From Saltatorellus ferox (GTDB taxonomy: Bacteria > Planctomycetota > UBA1135 > GCA-002686595), in the NCBI GenBank assembly GCA_007751475.1, contig CP036434.1, positions 4,035,524 to 4,099,523 on the forward strand: DNA of 64,000 nt, given 5' to 3'. Position numbers and translations under genes: made by a program. Of this stretch, positions 58,458 through 64,000 are shown piece by piece; the first letter of the stretch is position 1; each line of letters begins with the position of its first letter. A model generated the notes under the pieces. It saw only the letters and a list, made by a program, of their open reading frames with translations. It had not been told where the DNA came from and did not search any database.

Positions 58458-60116
58458 ATGCACACCGAAGGATCCAACCCTGACGCCTTCTGGTCGCACC
58501 GCTGGAGCCTCCTGGGACGGCCCCTCGAGGTCGCCCCCACGACGCCGGTCGCCATCGCCCTCTCCGGCGGCGCCGACAGCGTTTACCTGGCGACGATGAT
58601 CGCCCGCTCGGTCCCCCGGCCCAGGGCGCTGGCGATCCACGTGGACCACGGCCTGCGCGGTGAGGAGTCCCGCACGGACGCCGAGTTCTGCGCGCGCCTG
58701 TGCGCGAAGCTCGGCCTGCCGTTCGCCCGCCGCATGGTCGAGATCGACCCCGAGGCCAGCGACCTCGAAGGCCGCGCTCGCCAGGCCCGGTACAAGGCGC
58801 TCGCCGAGGAAGCCGCCAACGCGGGCATCTCGGTGATCCTGACCGGCCACCACGAGGATGACGCCGTCGAGACGCTCCTCATGCGCTGGATGCGCGGCAC
58901 GGACATGCAGGGCCTCGCCGGCCTCCGTCGTGAGACGATCCTGGGCCCGGGCGCCTTCTCGGCGGAGACCGAGCGGCCGCTCCGCGTGCTTCGCCCGCTC
59001 ATCGGCATGCGGCGCGAGGAAGTGCGCAGCGCCCTGCGTCAGCACGGAATCGAGTGGCGCGAGGACCTGACGAACTCGTCGGCAGCCTTCAGCCGCAACC
59101 GCGTTCGCTCCACCGTACTCCCCGAAATCGCTGCCCAGTGCGGCGACGAGGGCGTCGAGAACCTCCGTGCGTTCGCCCGCGCCGTGGAGTCCTTCGAGGA
59201 CGAACTCGCCGATCGGACCGCCCACATCACCTGGGACCCTGTCGCCCACGAGGCGGCGCGACGCTCCGCCTCGATGCCGGATCTCGGCGGCTCGATCCGC
59301 CGCGATCGCCTCGGGGACCTGTCCCCCACGCTGATGAAGCGCGCCCTCGGCCGCCTCATCGGGGAAGGCACGGGCCAGCGCCCGGCGCGCCATGTTCTCC
59401 AGAATCTCGCCGAGGACCTGACGGAGGGCCGGACCGGCCGCCGTGAGATCCACGAGGGCTGGACCGTGCAGCTTCAGTCCGATGCGCTGCACCTCACGCC
59501 GCCGAGCGGCCTTCTCAGCCCTGGCTCCGGCGGAAGCGGCGGCGCAGCCGTGGCCGAACCAGTGGCAGAAACCCGGGCCGCGCAGAAGGTGTCCGCCCCC
59601 AAGGTGCGCACCGCCGAACGCCCCTCGATCGACTCGGAGCTTCATCCAGCGGCCCTGTCCACTCCCGAGGTGGTCTCCGCTCCGAAGCAAGCGTCGGCTT
59701 CCGGTGCGGCGGCGCCGCTCGCGGGATCCGGCCTCAGCCTCGGCATCCCCGGCGCGGTCCAGCTCCCCGACGGCCGATCGATCCACGCCACGCTGCTGAG
59801 CTCGTCGGCGGAGTTCGCTCCGAGCGTCACCTCGGTCGAGATCGACGCCGACGGCGTCGGTGATCTCCAGGTGCGATTCAGCCAGCCCGGCGACCGCTTC
59901 CGCGGCCTCGGCGCTCCCGGTCACAAGCCGCTCCGTCGCTTCCTGAGCGATATCGGGATTCCCCGCGAGGAGCGCGGCAACGTTCCACTGGTCGTCTCGT
60001 CGGCGACCGGCGAGATCCTCTGGGTCGCGGGCGTCCGCGTCGCCGAGGCGCGCAAGGTGCAGCCGAGCACCAAGAAGCGCGTGAAGCTGACGCTGGAAGG
60101 CGTCCGCGAGCGGTGA
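58458..60116 (+). CDS. tilS: tRNA(Ile)-lysidine synthetase
   Basis: 552 residues. The PP-loop ATPase motif is SGGADS (about 36-41), and DHGLRGEESRTDAEFC, LTGHHEDDAVETLLMRW and NSSAAFSRNRVRSTVLPEI are family signatures. It converts C34 of tRNA-Ile(CAU) to lysidine. The C-terminal domain ends SQPGDRFRGLGAPGHKPLRRF. It is over 100 residues longer than E. coli TilS; the excess is an Ala/Pro/Gly-rich linker at about 350-435. Confidence 0.92.
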   Translation: MHTEGSNPDAFWSHRWSLLGRPLEVAPTTPVAIALSGGADSVYLATMIARSVPRPRALAIHVDHGLRGEESRTDAEFCARLCAKLGLPFARRMVEIDPEASDLEGRARQARYKALAEEAANAGISVILTGHHEDDAVETLLMRWMRGTDMQGLAGLRRETILGPGAFSAETERPLRVLRPLIGMRREEVRSALRQHGIEWREDLTNSSAAFSRNRVRSTVLPEIAAQCGDEGVENLRAFARAVESFEDELADRTAHITWDPVAHEAARRSASMPDLGGSIRRDRLGDLSPTLMKRALGRLIGEGTGQRPARHVLQNLAEDLTEGRTGRREIHEGWTVQLQSDALHLTPPSGLLSPGSGGSGGAAVAEPVAETRAAQKVSAPKVRTAERPSIDSELHPAALSTPEVVSAPKQASASGAAAPLAGSGLSLGIPGAVQLPDGRSIHATLLSSSAEFAPSVTSVEIDADGVGDLQVRFSQPGDRFRGLGAPGHKPLRRFLSDIGIPREERGNVPLVVSSATGEILWVAGVRVAEARKVQPSTKKRVKLTLEGVRER

Positions 60117-60126
60117 CTACCGGGGT

Positions 60127-60954
60127 GTGGGCGGATATGCTGCCCCACCCGTGTCCAGATTCATCCCAAGCCCCATCGATGTCCCCGGAGATTCCGGCTC
60201 CCAGGAGCTGCGTTCTCTGCTGGAGCGGAACCTGAGCCGCGTGCTCACCCGAATCGGCGCGAACGTTCCGGAAGGCGGCCGCGCCCCGGAGCTGGTCGCC
60301 GTGACCAAGACCGTCTCCTCCGAGGTGACGCTGGCCCTCGTCGACGTGATGGTCGCCCGGGGGCTCACACCGCACCTGGCCGAGAATCGAGCCGACCGAT
60401 TCGAGGAGAAGGTTCTGGCCTTCGAGGCGGCGGGCGTGCGTCCACGCTGGCACTTCATCGGTCATATCCAGCGCAACAAGGCTCGCCGGATTCTGGAGCG
60501 CGCGGACGTCCTGCACTCGGTCGACTCCCTCCGCCTCGCCGAAACGGTCGTTCGCATCGCGGAAGAGCTGGAGCGCGACGTCGAGGTGTTCATCGAGGTC
60601 AATTTGACCGGCGAGACCGAAAAACACGGCCTGCTCGCCGCCGGGGTTCCGGAGGTCCTTGAGGTCCTCGCCGCTTCGCCGCAGGTTCAGGTCGCAGGAC
60701 TGATGGCCATGGGCCCGGCCCGCGACCTCCGCACCGTCGACGAGGTGTTCTTCGAGATAGCCGCCCTGGCCCGCGATCTCGAGCTCCAGTCACCGGACCT
60801 CCTCTCGGGCGGCAAGTGCCGTCTCTCCATGGGCATGAGCGGCGACCTCGAAGCCGCCCTCCAGCACGGCTCGCGCTTCGTCCGCATCGGTTCAGCGCTC
60901 TTCGAAGACCTGAACCTCGCCTCTCCTCCTTCCCCACGACCTGCCGACCGATGA
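60127..60954 (+). CDS. YggS/PROSC-type PLP homeostasis protein
   Basis: 275 residues, GTG start. PLP-Lys site LVAVTKTVSSE, HFIGHIQRNKARRIL, IEVNLTGETEKHGL, GLMAMGP and LSMGMSGDLEAALQHGS are the family blocks. It binds pyridoxal phosphate and balances B6 and amino-acid metabolism. The stop overlaps the kinase start (ATGA), 10 nt after tilS. Confidence 0.92.
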   Translation: MGGYAAPPVSRFIPSPIDVPGDSGSQELRSLLERNLSRVLTRIGANVPEGGRAPELVAVTKTVSSEVTLALVDVMVARGLTPHLAENRADRFEEKVLAFEAAGVRPRWHFIGHIQRNKARRILERADVLHSVDSLRLAETVVRIAEELERDVEVFIEVNLTGETEKHGLLAAGVPEVLEVLAASPQVQVAGLMAMGPARDLRTVDEVFFEIAALARDLELQSPDLLSGGKCRLSMGMSGDLEAALQHGSRFVRIGSALFEDLNLASPPSPRPADR

Positions 60955-63900
60955 GCGACGCTCTTTTCCTCGAGGCCCTCTCACCCGGAGGCTCCAGCGA
61001 CACGACCGTCGCCCCCGCCGAGCTCCCGCGCCAGGGCCGTCTCGTCATCGGCTCGGCCAAGGACCGCGCGTCGTTTCACGTGGAGGGCCAGGGTGTCGCC
61101 CCCGTCCACTGCACCGTGGGCAGGCTCAAGTCGGGCGGCTGGGCCCTCAAGGACCTCGGCTCCGACTTCGGAACGATGGTCAACGGCAAGCGCGTCGACG
61201 CGGCCAAGCTGAGCGACGGCGACGAAATCCTGATCGGCTCCCGCAAGCTTCGTGTCTTCTCCGCGAAATCGCAGGCCGCAGGAGCGGCGCCGAAGGCGGA
61301 GCCCCGGGCGGAGCCCGCGAAGGCCAAGCCAGCGGCGTCCCAGGCCGCGGCGTCCCAGCCCAGGGCCCCCCAGCCCCGCAAGACGTCCGCCCCGGCCAGT
61401 CGACCGAAGACCCGCGAACTCGGGGGCTACCGGCTCGAACGCCCGCTCGGACGCGGCGCGATGGGCGATGTGTACCTGGCCGTACAAACCAGCCTCGACC
61501 GCAAGGTCGCTCTCAAGGTGCTCAAGGCAGACCTGGCGAAGGACGCGACCTTCGTCCGGCGGTTCCGCGACGAGGCGCGCTCCGCCGCCCGACTCAACCA
61601 CCCGAACATCGTCACCGTGTTCGACGTCGGACAGGAAGGCGATCAGCACTTCCTCTCGATGGAGTACATGGACGGAAGCTCCCTCGAAGAGCAGCTGAAG
61701 AAGGGCGGGCCGATCCCGTGGCGCGAGGCGCTGGAGATCCTGCGCGACGCCGCCGCGGGCCTCGTCTACGCCGAGACGAACGGCATCGTTCACCGGGACA
61801 TCAAGCCCGAGAACCTGATGCGTAACAAGGACGGCGTGACGAAGATCGCCGACCTCGGACTCGCGGTGCAGGTCGAGCAGGAGATGGTCGACTCGGGCGA
61901 CGGGAAGGTGTTCGGCACGCCGCACTTCCTGGCTCCCGAGGTCGTGCGCGGCGCGTCGGCGACGTCAGCGTCGGACCTCTACTCCCTGGGCGCCACCGCC
62001 TACCGCATCCTCAGCGGGCACACTCCGTTCGAGGGCGCCAATACGCGCGAGATCCTGCGGTCCGCGCTCCAGGACGAGGCGCCTTCCCTCGCGGCGCGCG
62101 TCCCCGGTCTCCCGGCGGCGATGGCCGACACCATCCATCGCCTCCTCGCCAAGAAGCCGGAGGATCGTCACCCCTCCGCGGCCATCCTGCTGGCGGAGAT
62201 CGAACGGCTGCGCCAATCGGGCGGCCAGGTCGGCGGCGCGCCTCCGCTGCAGGTGAAGTCAGGCGGCATCCCGAAACCGCTCCTCATCGGAGGCGTGGTG
62301 CTCGCGGGCGCGGTCGTGGCGATGCTCGCCCTCGGCGGCGGAGACGACCCCGCCCCTCGGACCGACGATCGCTTTCCGACCCGCAGCAGCGGAGGCAACG
62401 ACGATACGTCCACGGCCATGGGCGCCGAGAGCGGATCGCCCAGGAACGGGAAAACGGACGATCCGAACGACGTCCAGATCGGAGCGGCGACTCCGGACGG
62501 GGCGATTGGGTCCACGGGACCCCAGGAAGGCTCCGGCGGCGCCGAGGCTTCCTTCGAGTACCGGGCCAGCCTCGCGTACCTCGAACTCGGGGACGAGAAT
62601 CTCGCTCCCGCGCAGCGAGTCGCGCGCCTGCGCGCGCTGGCCGAGGCCTTCGCCGGCACGGACACCGCCACGAAGGCACTGGCCGAAGCTGAACAGATCG
62701 AGTCGAAGACCGCCTCGGAGGCGCTGAGCGAAGCATCGAGCACGGCGGCCCGCACCGCCGCGATCGAGGCGCTCAGGGCGGCCGCCGCGCTGGATACGAC
62801 GCCGTTCCTTCCGGGTCGAGCCATCCAGGCCATGCAGGCCCTCGCCCCCAGCCAGGTGGATCTGGCGCGTGACCTCGGGCTTCGACAGGCCCGCAACCAG
62901 ATCATCGACGAGGCGATGAAGCTGGGCCTCGCGCGCGGGCGTGCGGCCATGGCGGCGGCCGACGAAGCGGCCGCGGCGGGAGACTTCACCGGCACGCGGG
63001 CTCCGCTGGAGGACTTCTTGACCGCCGCCAGCCTGCCGTCCACGACGGACGCTCCGATCCTCGGCGACGAAGCGGTGCCTTCCTCCGTCGCCGAGTTTCG
63101 CGCGCTCGCCCAGGCCGTGTCGGATCGACTGCTTTCGATGGCGAGCAGCGAGGACGAGTTCGAGGAGAATCGCCTCCGCAAGGAACGCGATGAAGTGCGC
63201 TCGCTGATCGCGTCCGGCATCGAGCGCGAGCTGACGTCGTTCTCGATGGCAGCCGCTGCCTCGCGGCTGGAGAAAGCCGCAGGCATGACGAGTGAAGAGC
63301 CGCTGCGCTCACGGCTCGCCGAGCGCGCGGCCGACCTCGCTGCCGCCGATCGAGCGCTCACCGCGCTCGTCATGGGCTGGGATTCGCCAGGCTGGCGCCG
63401 GCAGAGCGTCCTGGACCCCCGGCCCGGCGCCTCGGGCAGCGTGGAGATCGTCGGGATCTCGGGCGGAGCGCTCAGGATCGCCGACGGCGGCGACTCCCAG
63501 GAGCTACCGTTCTCCGCCTGGGCAGGTCACACCGCCGAGCTGGAGAACCTCTTCCTCGGAAGACTCAACCGCGACTGGACGGCCGAGGAATCGCGGGGCA
63601 TCGCCACGCTCCTGACCATCAGCGCCACGCTGGAGACGCTCGGCGGTCTGGAGGCGGCGCTCGGCGCCTCGGCGCAGCGCATCTCGCCCGCCGACCCGTC
63701 GGTGATCACCGCGGCGTTCGTCGAGGCGCGCGAGTGGGCCACGCGCGCACAGGACGATCTGGAGGCCGAAATCCGGGGTCTCATGGGCCAGCGAACGCTG
63801 CTCGATCTGATCCTCGAGCAGGAGCGCGCGGCGCGCATGCTGACCGAGGCGCTCATCGCCCGTGACGAGGGTCGCTGGGATGCGAGCGCCGAGCGACTCG

Positions 63901-63968
63901 AGCGACTCCTGAAGGAGCGGCGCGACGCCTGGCTCGTGATGATGCTGTCCCAGGGAGGTTCCCAATGA
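60951..63968 (+). CDS. FHA-domain receptor-type Ser/Thr protein kinase
   Basis: 1005 residues. An FHA domain (about 25-105) reads phospho-threonine, followed by an Ala/Pro/Lys-rich linker. The kinase (about 159-415) has Gly-loop LGRGAMGDVYLA, K189 in VALKVLK, HRDIKPEN (281-288), DLG (301-303) and APE (328-330), so it is expected to be active. A helix (about 443-463) crosses the membrane. The outer about 540 residues are Ala/Glu-rich, helical and unrecognised. It is coupled to YggS upstream and overlaps the next start (ATGA). Confidence 0.92.
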   Translation: MSDALFLEALSPGGSSDTTVAPAELPRQGRLVIGSAKDRASFHVEGQGVAPVHCTVGRLKSGGWALKDLGSDFGTMVNGKRVDAAKLSDGDEILIGSRKLRVFSAKSQAAGAAPKAEPRAEPAKAKPAASQAAASQPRAPQPRKTSAPASRPKTRELGGYRLERPLGRGAMGDVYLAVQTSLDRKVALKVLKADLAKDATFVRRFRDEARSAARLNHPNIVTVFDVGQEGDQHFLSMEYMDGSSLEEQLKKGGPIPWREALEILRDAAAGLVYAETNGIVHRDIKPENLMRNKDGVTKIADLGLAVQVEQEMVDSGDGKVFGTPHFLAPEVVRGASATSASDLYSLGATAYRILSGHTPFEGANTREILRSALQDEAPSLAARVPGLPAAMADTIHRLLAKKPEDRHPSAAILLAEIERLRQSGGQVGGAPPLQVKSGGIPKPLLIGGVVLAGAVVAMLALGGGDDPAPRTDDRFPTRSSGGNDDTSTAMGAESGSPRNGKTDDPNDVQIGAATPDGAIGSTGPQEGSGGAEASFEYRASLAYLELGDENLAPAQRVARLRALAEAFAGTDTATKALAEAEQIESKTASEALSEASSTAARTAAIEALRAAAALDTTPFLPGRAIQAMQALAPSQVDLARDLGLRQARNQIIDEAMKLGLARGRAAMAAADEAAAAGDFTGTRAPLEDFLTAASLPSTTDAPILGDEAVPSSVAEFRALAQAVSDRLLSMASSEDEFEENRLRKERDEVRSLIASGIERELTSFSMAAAASRLEKAAGMTSEEPLRSRLAERAADLAAADRALTALVMGWDSPGWRRQSVLDPRPGASGSVEIVGISGGALRIADGGDSQELPFSAWAGHTAELENLFLGRLNRDWTAEESRGIATLLTISATLETLGGLEAALGASAQRISPADPSVITAAFVEAREWATRAQDDLEAEIRGLMGQRTLLDLILEQERAARMLTEALIARDEGRWDASAERLERLLKERRDAWLVMMLSQGGSQ

Positions 63969-64000
63969 CGGTCTCCTCCATGGACGAAGCGGTCACGCAG
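63965..64000 (+). CDS. Start of a further gene, truncated by window end
   Basis: ATG at 63965 overlaps the kinase stop (ATGA), and 12 codons (MTVSSMDEAVTQ) are visible. It is presumably cotranscribed with the kinase. Nothing more can be said. Confidence 0.5.
   Translation, partial: MTVSSMDEAVTQ

Overview
The window is GC-rich and densely coding. It looks like an ordinary chromosomal segment of a member of the Planctomycetota or a close relative. That placement is inferred from gene style: an FHA-containing Ser/Thr receptor kinase, an ECF sigma factor coupled to a membrane protein with carboxypeptidase-regulatory-like repeats, a giant Calx-beta/malectin/Kelch secreted protein, secreted proteins sharing a C-terminal domain, and Tat-exported dehydrogenase-like proteins. 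There are no rRNA genes, integrases, transposase genes or CRISPR arrays. I see one tRNA gene.

Layout. Positions 1-6.4 kb hold a nucleotide-transporter-like protein cut by the window edge, a Tat-exported epimerase-like protein, a divergent zinc-ribbon/SPFH pair resembling B. subtilis YdjG/YdjI, a membrane protein and a YceI-family protein. Positions 6.4-12.3 kb hold a Na+/H+ antiporter, the ECF sigma/regulator pair and a TPR protein. Positions 12.3-21.1 kb (minus) hold a polytopic GT-C-like protein with TPRs and a 2219-residue mosaic secreted protein. Positions 21.5-24.4 kb hold the TldD/TldE(PmbA) protease pair. Positions 24.6-31.0 kb hold tRNA-Ala(GGC) with candidate tandem promoters and a terminator, lysS, a LolCDE-type ABC transporter pair, a TauE/SafE exporter and a secreted protein.

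Positions 31.0-37.4 kb form a tightly overlapped minus-strand isoprenoid/NADP operon: membrane protein-xseB-ispA-dxs-nadK. Positions 37.4-48.4 kb hold a TPR membrane protein, an AhpD/CMD-type protein, a cytochrome c, a secreted beta-propeller-like protein, OsmC, a degenerate amidohydrolase, an SDR, a ribosomal S1-like protein, a CheX-like protein and panB. Positions 48.4-53.7 kb hold a COG2509-type flavoprotein, a lipoprotein, a cupin/JmjC-like protein and a methyltransferase. Positions 53.7-58.0 kb (minus) form the gap-pgk-rpe-accD cluster, interrupted by a 178-bp palindromic element. Positions 58.4-64 kb hold tilS, a YggS-type PLP protein and an FHA/Ser-Thr kinase whose stop overlaps the start of a further gene cut by the window end.

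The strongest discovery candidate is the AhpD/CMD-type gene at 39258-39812 (minus). It reads through an in-frame TGA exactly at the second position of a CxxC redox motif, making it CxxU. Seventeen nucleotides after the UGA begins a GGUC-containing apical loop of a hairpin that fits the bacterial SECIS consensus. This is a probable selenoprotein that automatic annotation would split into two fragments. Other notable items are a palindromic element that supplies the pgk stop codon, an amidohydrolase-fold protein that has lost most metal ligands, a histone-H1-like tail on GAPDH, and a C-terminal domain shared by two otherwise unrelated secreted proteins.
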